DNA of 28,454 nt from a virus: positions 1-28,454 of the IMG/VR virus record IMGVR_UViG_3300045135_002720. One strand, 5' to 3'. Under the pieces are notes generated by a model, which did no database searches, was not told the origin of the DNA, and worked only from the letters and a program-made list of their open reading frames with translations. The first letter of the stretch is position 1; each line of letters opens with the position of its first letter. Below, one piece after another: positions 1 to 7,875 of this stretch. Both the position numbers and the translations under genes were made by a program.

Positions 1-737
1 GTTAGCTGTGCTTTTGGTGCAAACTTAATCTGATCACTAGCTTGACCAAAACCCAATACTCCAGCTTTTTGAGCAGTTTGTAATGGGGCTGGTGAATCAG
101 TGTGCTGGGTAATAATATCAGCACCTTGAGAAATTAATACTTTAGCAGCATCTGCTTCTTTACTTGGATCATACCATGTGTTTACCCAAATGATATCTAA
201 ATCAAAATCTGGGTTTACAGATGTTGCTCCAAGATAGAAAGAATTAATTCCACGAATTACTTCTGGAATTGGAAAGGATGCGATATAACCAGCCTTTCCA
301 TTTTTGGACATGTGACCAGCTAGCACGCCTTGTACATAACGGCCTTCATAAAAACGAGAAGAATAAACTGCAAGGTTATCTCCAGTTTTATATCCCGTAG
401 CATGTTCAAACAAAATGTCTGGGTTTTCTTTTGCTACTTTAACAGTTGATTCCATATATCCAAATGAGGTTGTAAAAATCATATCAACACCGTTTGAAAT
501 CATGGTACGCATTACGCGAGCAGCGTCAGGCCCTTCGGGAACAGATTCTACGTATGTAGTCTCTACTCTATCTCCAAAAGTTTCTTCAACCAATTGACGA
601 CCTAGATCGTGTGAATAAGTCCACCCATGATCTCCAATTGGTCCTACATATACAAAACCGACTTTAAGAGGTTCTGCATAAGCGGTTGTGGCTACAGAAA
701 GTGCTAATGCACCTGCAGCAAGCAGTCTTTTAATCAT
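1..737 (-). CDS. BMP-family ABC transporter substrate-binding protein (3' end outside window)
   Basis: This is the N-terminal 245 residues of a periplasmic solute-binding protein of the BMP/PnrA-Med family, whose members deliver nucleosides or related solutes to an ABC importer. The start ATG is preceded by an AAGGAG site. Residues 1-21 form a signal peptide (basic MIKR, hydrophobic core, AYA before E22). There is no lipobox cysteine, so the product should be soluble and periplasmic rather than a lipoprotein. The mature part opens KVGFVYVGPIGDHGW and continues with family-typical stretches such as VPEGPDAARVMRTMISNGVD, FEHATGYKT and YEGRYVQGVLAGHMSKNG. The family usually has about 320-360 residues, so roughly a quarter is missing beyond the window edge. 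It is the last gene seen in a phage-like minus-strand array, which suggests capture from a bacterial host. The ligand cannot be told from sequence. Family assignment is firm; role in infection is inference. Confidence 0.9.
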   Translation of the reverse strand, partial: MIKRLLAAGALALSVATTAYAEPLKVGFVYVGPIGDHGWTYSHDLGRQLVEETFGDRVETTYVESVPEGPDAARVMRTMISNGVDMIFTTSFGYMESTVKVAKENPDILFEHATGYKTGDNLAVYSSRFYEGRYVQGVLAGHMSKNGKAGYIASFPIPEVIRGINSFYLGATSVNPDFDLDIIWVNTWYDPSKEADAAKVLISQGADIITQHTDSPAPLQTAQKAGVLGFGQASDQIKFAPKAQL

Positions 738-746
738 ATTTTCTCC

Positions 747-932
747 TTATCTAACTTCAAAAATCCAAGATACAGTTGATTCAATTGGCTTTTCGTTGTT
801 GTGCTTGTATGTGCCAGATGGCAGATGCACAGTCTCGATTACCGTTGAGTTAGTGTATTCAGTTTTTGGATCTTCAGTTTTTATGGCATTGTATATTAAT
901 GCCCCTGCAACTAGTGGAATAATAATTTCCAT
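747..932 (-). CDS. Small protein with N-terminal hydrophobic segment
   Basis: A 61-residue protein of unknown function. Residues 2-17 (MEIIIPLVAGALIYNAI) form one hydrophobic stretch that could be a membrane anchor. The rest is polar (TEDPKTEYTNSTVIETVHLP onward). The start is supported by a GGAGAG ribosome binding site and a TAATG junction in which the ATG overlaps the stop of the upstream APS-kinase-like gene. It lies 9 bases before the BMP binding-protein gene. A link to transport is possible but is only inferred from position. Confidence 0.65.
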   Translation of the reverse strand: MEIIIPLVAGALIYNAIKTEDPKTEYTNSTVIETVHLPSGTYKHNNEKPIESTVSWIFEVR

Positions 933-1381
933 TACAGTCTCTCCGTTTGTTTACCTTGTTGTTTAAGCATGTAATTTAGTACAACTTTACCAAGTTGTTG
1001 GTCGGTGTCATCAAACCATGCGTTTACATGGTAGTTGATTTCTTGAGGGTCTGGTTTTTGAAAAATAATGTTGGTGTCTTTATATTGACTTTCTTTTATA
1101 GTATCCATAAAAACTGTATAGTCTGCACTTATTAAATCTCTAGTTTTAGCTAAAGGACACACAAAGTCAATTACTGCTATTCTGTCTGCAAGAACTACTC
1201 CATCAGCAAGATGTAACATACGTTTTGCCTGTTCTATTCTAGCCTTAATACTAAAATCCCAATCATTATAACGTGTTCTTACGTCATCAGCGTTAATATG
1301 CACGCCACCAAGTAGATCTGCAAGAGGTTTAGCAAGTGTGGTTTTACCGCTACCAGGCAAACCAAATATTAATATTTTCAT
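932..1381 (-). CDS. Adenylylsulfate (APS) kinase-like P-loop protein
   Basis: A 149-residue P-loop kinase-like protein. The Walker A motif is GLPGSGKTTLA at residues 8-18. INADDVR follows at about residues 30-36, matching the DGDNVR substrate region of APS kinases. DFVCPLAKTRDLI at about 72-84 matches the FISPYRxxRD region, then VFMDTI and KDTNIIFQKP. Genuine APS kinase phosphorylates adenylyl-sulfate to PAPS, the sulfate donor of sulfotransferases. At 149 residues it is shorter than the usual bacterial CysC of about 200. Similar short proteins are often annotated as APS kinase in marine phages, and the true substrate may differ. The gene overlaps the next upstream gene by four bases (ATGA). 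The family is well supported; the exact reaction is not. Confidence 0.75.
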   Translation of the reverse strand: MKILIFGLPGSGKTTLAKPLADLLGGVHINADDVRTRYNDWDFSIKARIEQAKRMLHLADGVVLADRIAVIDFVCPLAKTRDLISADYTVFMDTIKESQYKDTNIIFQKPDPQEINYHVNAWFDDTDQQLGKVVLNYMLKQQGKQTERL

Positions 1382-1869
1382 ACTAAAATCTTTCTATCAA
1401 TTGGTGTGTCATCAAATGTAAAGTGTTTTATAAACCACTCATTATTTATACTTACTAAAGTAGCGTAAATAGTATCATCAAAAGAAAGGTTTTCTTCTGT
1501 GGGTATCTTAAATGGATACGAAATTTTATCTAACCATAATAAATTATCTCTTGTTTTAACAACTCTTCTTTTGATTGCTCTACAATACAGTGGGTTTGAC
1601 AAATCAAAAGGAGTTGCGTTTGCATCCATTCCCCAGTTAGGTCTTTTTAAAATTAGCTGTTGTAAGTCTTTACAGGTACAATCAAACTCAATTCTTTTAT
1701 CTATTTGAAGTAGCCTTGCAAAATAATCTCCTTGTAAAGACTTATCATCAACCGTTTCTTTATGACTATCTTTATTTCTATTAACAAATATTTTATCGAG
1801 AGTAAAAGATATGTTATAAGGTTTTTTGAATAAACCAAAAAAAGGATATTTTATTGAATTGAGATTCAT
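1378..1869 (-). CDS. Hypothetical phage protein
   Basis: A 163-residue protein that I do not recognise. It is basic at the N-terminus and soluble-looking, with no signal peptide or membrane segment. Three cysteines (C64 and C66 in FDCTCKDL, and one in LYCRAIKRR) and the tryptophans of RPNWGMD, LLWLDK and NEWFIKHF suggest a small folded domain. The start ATG overlaps the stop of a 47-codon gene (ATGA at 1866-1869), and its stop overlaps the APS-kinase-like gene. It therefore sits in a tightly coupled string downstream of the DNA polymerase. Confidence 0.7.
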   Translation of the reverse strand: MNLNSIKYPFFGLFKKPYNISFTLDKIFVNRNKDSHKETVDDKSLQGDYFARLLQIDKRIEFDCTCKDLQQLILKRPNWGMDANATPFDLSNPLYCRAIKRRVVKTRDNLLWLDKISYPFKIPTEENLSFDDTIYATLVSINNEWFIKHFTFDDTPIDRKILV

Positions 1870-2009
1870 CGTTTTTTTCGTAATTTTCTATTTTTTCTAA
1901 ACTTATTTAACAGTTTTACAAGTCTAACTGTTTTAAGTTTTTTTCTTCTTATTCGCGCATTAAAGGAGTCGCGTAGATTTTCACCTCTACTTTTATCTTT
2001 TTCAAGCAT
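1866..2009 (-). CDS. Small basic protein, 47 residues
   Basis: A short open frame between the DNA polymerase and the 163-residue hypothetical gene. It begins MLEKDKSRGENLRDSFNARI and ends NRKLRKKR. About 20 of 47 residues are Lys or Arg, so a nucleic-acid-binding role is possible but unproven. Support for it being real: a TAGGAGA ribosome binding site 6-7 bases before the ATG, a start 9 bases after the polymerase stop, and a TGA that overlaps the ATG of the following gene by four bases. It would otherwise leave a gap of about 150 bases in an array where nearly all genes abut. Confidence 0.75.
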   Translation of the reverse strand: MLEKDKSRGENLRDSFNARIRRKKLKTVRLVKLLNKFRKNRKLRKKR

Positions 2010-2018
2010 AGTTTTCTC

Positions 2019-4274
2019 CTAAAGTTCTGTAAGTTCTCCCCAACTAGGTCCAACCTCAAAATCAACTTTGATAGGACATCCAGGGATAGAAAGTCCTCTA
2101 TCTTTCTGAATACAACGTCTAGCGTTTTCAATGTAAGTTTCTACTAGATCATCTCTTACTTCGGACACGATTGAGTCATGTACTACTGTGAATGGTTTGA
2201 TTGCTTCTAAATAATCGTTTTCTTCAATCCACTCAATTAAATCAATTACGCCTAGAACATTAATATCTGAGGCAACTGATTGTACTAAAAAGTTTACTCC
2301 AGATCTAATAGCATGTTTAGACACACCTGGGTTAGGTGACTTAGCTTCTGGTAGTCTACGTTTACGACCGAAGAAGGAATATATAAAAGCGTGATTTTCA
2401 ATCTGTGAATTAGACGCGTCAATGAAACGTTTTAAAGCTTTTGCTTCACTGAAATACTTATTGATGAATTGTTTAGATTGTGGAACTGATATTTCCTCAC
2501 CTGCTTTAGCGTCTTTGTTTACTGTTTCAGCGATTTTTGCAGGACCTGCTTGATACATGATGCCGAAAGTAATTGCTTTAGCATACTGACGTTGTGCTGG
2601 GTATTGTTTCTTAACTTGATCAACATCAACTGGTAGGTTAAACATCTGTTTTGCTACATACGAATGAAAGTCAAGTTTATCAATAAAAGCCTTTTGCAAG
2701 AACTGATCACCACTCAACATAGCAGCATAATAAACTTCAGCTGTTCCTAAGTCACACTGTATTATCTTGTATCCCGGTCTTGCCTTGAACAGTTTTTTGA
2801 TGTCTTTGTTATCGCGTGGAATATTCTGATAGTTAAGGTTTCCACTGCTAGATAGACGCCCAGAAGTAGTACCATGAATATTAAAGCCAGAACGAAGCCT
2901 ACCATCTTTATCTACTCCATTTCTTATATTTGAAATATATGTTCCTGCTAGTTTAGTTTTCTCTCGTAAATCAAGAATAGCTTCAGCGAGTGGGTGTCCC
3001 ATATTAGCAAGAACTTCTTTGTCAGTTGATGGCGCACCTGTATCAGTTTTCTTCGTTACCTTCATACTTAGAATATTAAAGAATAACTCACGAAGATGAT
3101 AGGTTGAGTTAGGATTGAAATCTTTTCCTTGAGTACGCTCAAATCTTTGCACAGCTTCATGAGCCATAATCTCATCAAGACACTCTTCCATATCAATTGT
3201 ATACTGCTCTGTAAGATATGCTACTTGATCAATATCGATGGGACCACCATTCTTTTCAAGCCGCTTCATAGCGTGAGTTGCTGGCTTAAGAATGGTAGAA
3301 TATAAACTATTAAACTCTTCACTTTTATCTACAAGAGGTTTAAATTTCATGTATAGCTGAAATGTTGCGTCAGCATCTTTACACGCATAAGGTGCAAGAA
3401 TATCACTTGGCAACATACCGTAGTTAAAGTCTGCTAGTTTGACTTTATTTTTACGCGCCCATGTTTTCTTATAATCATCTAGTTCGCGTTCATAGTCTCC
3501 TAGATCGGTGAATCTCAATGCAAGAGGTTTTAGACCGTGAGTACCTACAGCTTCTTCTAAACAGTAATGAAGAAGCATAGTATCTTCATAGTCTGGAAAC
3601 TCAAAGCCTAGTTCTGTTTCCATGTAGTTTGTATCAAATTTTGAATTATGAAAAATACATTTACGATTTACAAATAGCATATGAAACCATTGTTTATGAG
3701 CATTAACAACGTCAATAGATACGTACAGACCTTGATGTGGCCTGGTAGAGATAGCTATGCCTAAGATTACACCAGTATGTGGAGATACACTGGTAGTCTC
3801 GATATCGACAACTAGTGTAGGAGCATCTTCTAATTCCTGCTTGTACTTACTGAATTGTTCTTCTGTCTCAATGAAGCAGTAGTCTTTATCTGCTTGTTTA
3901 CCTACATCTTCGCCTGATAACAGTTTTGGGATCTGTGAAAATGCACGTTGAATATCTTCTTCTAACTGTGGTTTTATTATACAAATTTTTGGATGCATAA
4001 TTGGAAGATATTTCTTCTCCAAGAATACGCCGTTGTATTTTTGCACCCCAGTCATGCCCGCAACGTATTTTAATGATTCTGCACCTACACATACTTTTAT
4101 TTTATACCCATCTAATTCTGACATATCTAAGTCTATGTCTTTCTTAAGAATTTTTTCTTTACCTGTTGAGTTTAAAAACTTGACATCATATTCTACGCCT
4201 TTGAGATACTTATCAATAATTTTATTAGCATCTTTTTCTGCTGTGCTTGGAAACACAAAACATACATCATTCAT
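2019..4274 (-). CDS. polA: Family A DNA polymerase with 3'-5' exonuclease domain
   Basis: The 751-residue replicative polymerase of the phage. The 3'-5' proofreading domain shows Exo I as VDIET (D157, E159), Exo II in FHNSKFDTNYM (D214) and Exo III as YACKD (Y296, D300). The polymerase domain shows TSGRLSS...NYQNIP at 470-486. Motif A is DLGTAE (D508, E513), motif B is RQYAKAITFGIMYQAG (R562, K566, F570, Y574), and motif C is VVHDS (H699, D700). The position equal to E. coli F762 is Phe (F570). Two motifs differ from bacterial Pol I: motif A is DLGTAEVYYAA instead of DYSQIELR, and motif C has Ser instead of Glu after HD. There is no 5'-3' nuclease domain. The N-terminal 150 residues are unassigned. 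The start overlaps the primase stop by four bases, as expected for a coupled replication operon. Confidence 0.97.
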   Translation of the reverse strand: MNDVCFVFPSTAEKDANKIIDKYLKGVEYDVKFLNSTGKEKILKKDIDLDMSELDGYKIKVCVGAESLKYVAGMTGVQKYNGVFLEKKYLPIMHPKICIIKPQLEEDIQRAFSQIPKLLSGEDVGKQADKDYCFIETEEQFSKYKQELEDAPTLVVDIETTSVSPHTGVILGIAISTRPHQGLYVSIDVVNAHKQWFHMLFVNRKCIFHNSKFDTNYMETELGFEFPDYEDTMLLHYCLEEAVGTHGLKPLALRFTDLGDYERELDDYKKTWARKNKVKLADFNYGMLPSDILAPYACKDADATFQLYMKFKPLVDKSEEFNSLYSTILKPATHAMKRLEKNGGPIDIDQVAYLTEQYTIDMEECLDEIMAHEAVQRFERTQGKDFNPNSTYHLRELFFNILSMKVTKKTDTGAPSTDKEVLANMGHPLAEAILDLREKTKLAGTYISNIRNGVDKDGRLRSGFNIHGTTSGRLSSSGNLNYQNIPRDNKDIKKLFKARPGYKIIQCDLGTAEVYYAAMLSGDQFLQKAFIDKLDFHSYVAKQMFNLPVDVDQVKKQYPAQRQYAKAITFGIMYQAGPAKIAETVNKDAKAGEEISVPQSKQFINKYFSEAKALKRFIDASNSQIENHAFIYSFFGRKRRLPEAKSPNPGVSKHAIRSGVNFLVQSVASDINVLGVIDLIEWIEENDYLEAIKPFTVVHDSIVSEVRDDLVETYIENARRCIQKDRGLSIPGCPIKVDFEVGPSWGELTEL

Positions 4275-5128
4275 TTCAAAAAAGTCTCCGCTTGTCTTTG
4301 GTTTAATTCGCCAGGATCAGTGCCTATAGGTAGTTTAATATTTCTTGATACTATGTTTCTAGTATCTAACATTTCTGCAATTTTTGAAGCTGCCATTTGT
4401 CCGGGAGCATCGGGGTCCATTAGAATATCAACCCTTGTCACACCAATACGATCTAGGATTTCTAACTTCTTACGACTAAAATTCGATGCACCGAAAATAC
4501 ATAGTGTATTGTGATATCCTAGTTGCCACATATTGAGCATATCAAATATACCTTCTACTAATATTACATAGTTTGTATTTTTAACTTTATCTAAAGGAAA
4601 AATAATTTCTGATACGCTAGCACCTTGAGGTCTACGGTAGTATTTTGGTTTGCCAGCAATCATTCCTGCATATCTTCCTTCTATGAATTTTAGTTTACCA
4701 AATTGATACACCGGTATGCAAAGGTAATCTTTCAGTCCAAGCTGTTGAGTTGTAAAAGCTTGAAACTCTTTCATCACCTTGCCTGCAATACCTTTAAACT
4801 CTCCTGCATATAAATGTCTCTCTTCTGGAAGCTTTATCTCGTCTTGTTCAACGACTTTTCTTATCTTATCTTTAAGCTTTTTGATTTTATAGGGTTGTTT
4901 ACTATCAACATCTAACCGTACAGTTTCTCCAATAGAAACCATAAATTTTGTTATACCTCCTGAGAAACCACAACTCCAACAATGAAAAACATTTTTCTCC
5001 AAGTTATAAGATAGACTTGGAGATTTATCTACATGCTCACCGCTTGTGCAGGAGATTAGAATCTCTGAAGGATTATTTGTTTTTCTATATTCAATACCTC
5101 TATGGTTTAATAAATCTACTAAGTCCAT
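4271..5128 (-). CDS. DnaG-like DNA primase (zinc finger plus TOPRIM)
   Basis: A compact 285-residue primase that would synthesise RNA primers for lagging-strand replication. The N-terminal CHC2-type zinc-binding module has ligands C27, H32, C50 and C53 (SCTSGEH ... FHCWSCGFSGG). The catalytic TOPRIM domain shows VILVEGIFDML (E192) and DILMDPDAPG (D238, D240). It is about half the length of bacterial DnaG: the C-terminal helicase-binding domain is absent, so contact with the helicase must use other parts or the neighbouring small protein. Its ATG overlaps the TAA of the 56-residue gene (TAATG), and its stop overlaps the polymerase start. Confidence 0.93.
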   Translation of the reverse strand: MDLVDLLNHRGIEYRKTNNPSEILISCTSGEHVDKSPSLSYNLEKNVFHCWSCGFSGGITKFMVSIGETVRLDVDSKQPYKIKKLKDKIRKVVEQDEIKLPEERHLYAGEFKGIAGKVMKEFQAFTTQQLGLKDYLCIPVYQFGKLKFIEGRYAGMIAGKPKYYRRPQGASVSEIIFPLDKVKNTNYVILVEGIFDMLNMWQLGYHNTLCIFGASNFSRKKLEILDRIGVTRVDILMDPDAPGQMAASKIAEMLDTRNIVSRNIKLPIGTDPGELNQRQAETFLK

Positions 5129-5298
5129 TAACCGCCCAACAATTTTTTCTTAGCATTATTTAGATATGTTTGATCAGCTGTATCTAAACATCCCCAGTAT
5201 CTAAGAAGCTTTAAATATAGATCCCACACTTCCTGATTATTCTTTTTGTAATATCCAGTTTCCATCCAATGCTTGAAAGCTTTTAAATATGGTATCAT
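5128..5298 (-). CDS. Small protein between helicase and primase, 56 residues
   Basis: A short open frame, MIPYLKAFKHWMETG at the start and NNAKKKLLGG at the end. It is rich in aromatic residues (four Trp, seven Tyr) and Lys, and has no recognised domain. The evidence that it is a gene is positional: its ATG overlaps the helicase stop by four bases (ATGA, 5295-5298) and its TAA overlaps the primase ATG (TAATG, 5126-5130). It thus fills the only gap between helicase and primase. A role as a helicase-primase adaptor is possible but is inference only. Confidence 0.78.
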   Translation of the reverse strand: MIPYLKAFKHWMETGYYKKNNQEVWDLYLKLLRYWGCLDTADQTYLNNAKKKLLGG

Positions 5299-6683
5299 AT
5301 GTCCTTTGCTCCTTCTTGTTTATCACTTCCAAATTTGACTACATTATGTGGTTTTTCACTTATGGTTTCTGACATGTTAGGGTTGATTTTCACACATGAC
5401 CAGTCCATAAACACATCAAAACTCATGTGTTTACCGTTACGCATTTTTGTTGTATGTATTGACACTTTATTTTCAAGGCTTCTATCTTCACCTTCAGGAG
5501 GCGGAAAAAAGTTAAAACTTCTGTCTGCAGAATCAAGAATACCTTTTGCAAACCTAGCTTCACCTGATGCATCTATTTGATACGGAGACAACATGGTAAT
5601 ATCATATTTTCTTGATAAAGATTTTAGATTATCTGCAATAGTTATCTGTGTTTGCCAATCTTTTTGGTTATCGTGTTTTACAATATTGACATAATCAACA
5701 ACACCCATGTTAAAGTTAGGATATTTAGATGAGAACATATTGCAATAATGATCAATTCTGTTTAATGTTAGTGATTCATCGTCAATCATAAATAATCTAT
5801 GATCTTTCATTTCAGGTTTTTCTATTTTTACACGCTTCTCAAAGTTCTTATAGTCTTTTGTATATTCTAAGTTTTTGAGAAGTTCATCAATCTTTTCTGA
5901 AGGTTTATAGAATGTCTCAAACTTAGCTTTAGCTATTTTAATTTTTTGTTGATCGTTTAGCTGATTTCTAAATATATCTAAGAAAGGAACTTCAGAAACA
6001 ATAGATAATACTCTATCGTAAACTTCTTTGTATCTCATTTCGATTGTAAAAAATGCTACTGTATTTCCTTGCAAGAACCTATTAAGTGCCAGATTTAGAG
6101 ATATGATTGATTTACCAGAACCCCTACGACCGCCTAGTAGAACAAGTTCTTGTGTTGCAAAACCACCATTGATTGCATCAAACTCAGAAGATAATCCAGA
6201 TGGATAAATCTTAAAGTCGTCTTCTGAGGGAAAAAAGTCTAGCTCTGCTACATCATATAATTCATCGTCGTGAGGGATAGCCTGATTCAGATGTAACAGA
6301 TGGTTTTGAAATTTATCAACTACTTCAACCTTTTCTAAATCATCTAGATCATCAACTAGCTTATCCATAAAATGGATAGTTTCATCTCTTATATAATAGT
6401 CTTGAAGTTGTGCAACAAGAAACTCATTTTGTATCTGATCGTTTTCATTATCTTCAGCACAGATTTGATTTTCTATATACTCTTGTAATCCTGTATCTTT
6501 CCTTAACGCAAGAATCTCGTCTGTTGATGGCAGACGAGTGTTTGCTTTGTAAAAAGATTTAATCTTATCAAACAGAACTGAGTTGATCCCAGAAAAATAT
6601 TGATTAAGTAATTTAGAATATAGATCATTACTCTGCGTGTCCAATAATCTACGCAGAGTAAGTTTTTGTAAATCTATTGCCAT
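5295..6683 (-). CDS. DnaB-like replicative DNA helicase
   Basis: A 462-residue RecA-fold helicase of the DnaB/SF4 family, expected to unwind the replication fork as a hexamer. Residues 1-150 are a divergent helical N-terminal domain. The C-terminal ATPase domain starts near YPSGLSSEFDAINGG (160-174). It contains Walker A GGRRGSGKS (184-192), motif H1a FFTIEMRY (catalytic E215), Walker B MGVVDYVNI (about 326-334) and H3 LSPYQID (Q369). A basic TTKMRNGK segment at 411-418 corresponds to the H4/arginine-finger region. An extra stretch of about 90 residues between H1a and Walker B (roughly 235-300) is longer than in DnaB. It lies directly upstream of the 56-residue gene and primase and directly downstream of an HTH protein gene. 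Confidence 0.92.
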   Translation of the reverse strand: MAIDLQKLTLRRLLDTQSNDLYSKLLNQYFSGINSVLFDKIKSFYKANTRLPSTDEILALRKDTGLQEYIENQICAEDNENDQIQNEFLVAQLQDYYIRDETIHFMDKLVDDLDDLEKVEVVDKFQNHLLHLNQAIPHDDELYDVAELDFFPSEDDFKIYPSGLSSEFDAINGGFATQELVLLGGRRGSGKSIISLNLALNRFLQGNTVAFFTIEMRYKEVYDRVLSIVSEVPFLDIFRNQLNDQQKIKIAKAKFETFYKPSEKIDELLKNLEYTKDYKNFEKRVKIEKPEMKDHRLFMIDDESLTLNRIDHYCNMFSSKYPNFNMGVVDYVNIVKHDNQKDWQTQITIADNLKSLSRKYDITMLSPYQIDASGEARFAKGILDSADRSFNFFPPPEGEDRSLENKVSIHTTKMRNGKHMSFDVFMDWSCVKINPNMSETISEKPHNVVKFGSDKQEGAKDI

Positions 6684-7447
6684 TAACCAGCCTTAACAGG
6701 AAATAATTTATCACGGGTAACATTTTTATACCCGCCATAGTCACCAGTTTTATATATAAGATATGATTCTCTACCAGTTTCTTCAATTACTTTACTAACT
6801 TTTTCACGTTGACGCAAGAACGCATCTAGTTTACGAGTAGGTAAAACTTCGTCTTCTAGCATCCAATAAATTTCGTAATGAATTCCTAGGGTGGGTTCAG
6901 TATATCTCCCAGCTTTGCCGTTTCTACCAGGTTTAAAAGGATAAGTCTCTACATACTTTTGAAAACCGTTTTCATGTAGTTCTAACCAATCCTCATCATA
7001 TACCTCACGAACAGTTGCAAATGAGTTTTCTTCAGCAAGAAATACTTTATCACCTGTATTAAATTTTACTTCTAAATCTTGAACTACGTGATCAACATTT
7101 GCAGCTTTGCCTTTGCCTCTTGCCCTAATAGGTATATTCATATCCACAAGAATCTTTTTAATTCTTTGAGGGCTGATGTGAAACTGCCTAGCTAAAGCTG
7201 ATTGAGTTTCTCCGGCAAGGTAGGAGTCTGCAATGTTTTGTTTTTCGATGGTAGTGAATATCTTATTACGAGCTTTCTTTTTAAGCTCTGCTTCACGTTC
7301 TAATTTTTCATGGAAATCTTTGATGATTTGATCTAATCGTTTAGTATTATATGCGATACCTAGGTGCTCACAAACGGCTTTTTTAGTTTTCTTAGCCTTA
7401 AGCATCCAGATAGCTTGACGAATTTTAGCTTCTGTGATTTCTGCCAT
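6683..7447 (-). CDS. Putative HTH DNA-binding protein opening the replication operon
   Basis: A 254-residue protein of unknown exact role. Two helix-turn-helix-like segments are visible. The first is at about residues 7-43 (IRQAIWMLKAKKTKKAVCEH, then LGIAYNTKRLDQIIKDF). The second is at about 66-108 (TIEKQNIADSYLAGETQSAL, then ARQFHISPQRIKKIL). A C-terminal domain of about 120 residues starts near VKFNTGDKVFL and is rich in Tyr and Trp. A CAGGAGAC ribosome binding site lies 6 bases before the ATG. It is the first gene after a good sigma70-like promoter and overlaps the helicase start by one base. It may bind the replication origin or regulate the operon; both are inference. Confidence 0.72.
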   Translation of the reverse strand: MAEITEAKIRQAIWMLKAKKTKKAVCEHLGIAYNTKRLDQIIKDFHEKLEREAELKKKARNKIFTTIEKQNIADSYLAGETQSALARQFHISPQRIKKILVDMNIPIRARGKGKAANVDHVVQDLEVKFNTGDKVFLAEENSFATVREVYDEDWLELHENGFQKYVETYPFKPGRNGKAGRYTEPTLGIHYEIYWMLEDEVLPTRKLDAFLRQREKVSKVIEETGRESYLIYKTGDYGGYKNVTRDKLFPVKAG

Positions 7448-7471
7448 AAATGTCTCCTGTGATTGTTTTTA

Positions 7472-7500
7472 ATTTTAACAAAAAGAAGAGTAATTAGCAA
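7472..7500 (-). promoter_or_regulatory. Sigma70-like promoter for the replication operon
   Basis: On the minus strand the -35 TTGCTA (7495-7500) and the -10 TAAAAT (7472-7477) are separated by 17 bases, matching the bacterial housekeeping consensus at 4/6 and 5/6 positions. Initiation would fall near 7465, about 18 bases before the ATG at 7447, with a CAGGAGAC ribosome binding site between. It is one of very few non-coding gaps in the window and precedes the HTH, helicase, primase and polymerase genes. It suggests use of host RNA polymerase. Confidence 0.6.
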
Positions 7501-7508
7501 GCTTTCAT

Positions 7509-7811
7509 TTAATGAGTAATGAGGTCATCATCCGCAAAGAAAAGATCAGATATAACGTTTCTTATTAAACCTGTATCAGTATATACGATGGTGTATTGTT
7601 CGTTGAAAAATCTATTTGTTCTATATAGTTTTTCAACATAAAAAGAACTATTATAAGACTCAATCAACTGATGATGATCGTCAGTGCCTTTTTTGATATC
7701 TGGGTAGTGTCTATCAGCTAATTTTTCATAGTACTTACATCTTTCTTTTGGGTGAAGTGATAATAGTACATCAAGAGTTTCATCAGATAGTTCTTCTAGT
7801 ATAAATTTCAT
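7509..7811 (-). CDS. Hypothetical acidic protein, 100 residues
   Basis: A 100-residue protein of unknown function beginning MKFILEELSDETLDVLLSLH and ending in the acidic FFADDDLITH. No membrane segment or known domain is seen. I prefer the ATG at 7809-7811 to the in-frame TTG at 7851-7853, because the longer version would translate through the perfect hairpin at 7821-7844 and has no ribosome binding site of its own. The only good Shine-Dalgarno, AAGGAGG, lies on the far side of that hairpin from the ATG. If the hairpin folds, the AAGG at its base is brought to normal distance from the ATG. Confidence 0.62.
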   Translation of the reverse strand: MKFILEELSDETLDVLLSLHPKERCKYYEKLADRHYPDIKKGTDDHHQLIESYNSSFYVEKLYRTNRFFNEQYTIVYTDTGLIRNVISDLFFADDDLITH

Positions 7812-7844
7812 ATAAAAACAAGGGATGGTGTCTCCACCATCCCT
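7812..7844 (-). terminator. Hairpin followed by T-rich run: rho-independent terminator or SD-presenting structure
   Basis: Minus-strand reading gives AGGGATGGTG, loop GAGA, then CACCATCCCT: a perfect 10-bp stem with a purine tetraloop (7821-7844). TGTTTTTAT follows immediately. This fits a rho-independent terminator for the upstream HTH-repeat gene (stop at 7876). It also lies between an AAGGAGG sequence and the ATG of the next gene, so it may attenuate transcription or control translation of that gene instead. Confidence 0.75.
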
Positions 7845-7875
7845 CCTTAACAATCAGAAAGTCAAGTGCTAGTGA

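Noticed and set aside
1949-2131. Minus-strand open frame of 60 codons overlapping the polymerase end
   Set aside because: It is out of frame with both the polymerase and the well-supported 47-codon gene, with no ribosome binding site or junction.
4033-4329. Plus-strand open frame of 98 codons over the primase-polymerase junction
   Set aside because: It is antisense to two firmly identified replication genes and has no supporting signals.
7812-7853. TTG start extending the 100-residue protein by 14 residues
   Set aside because: It would translate through the hairpin and the Shine-Dalgarno, and no ribosome binding site precedes the TTG.
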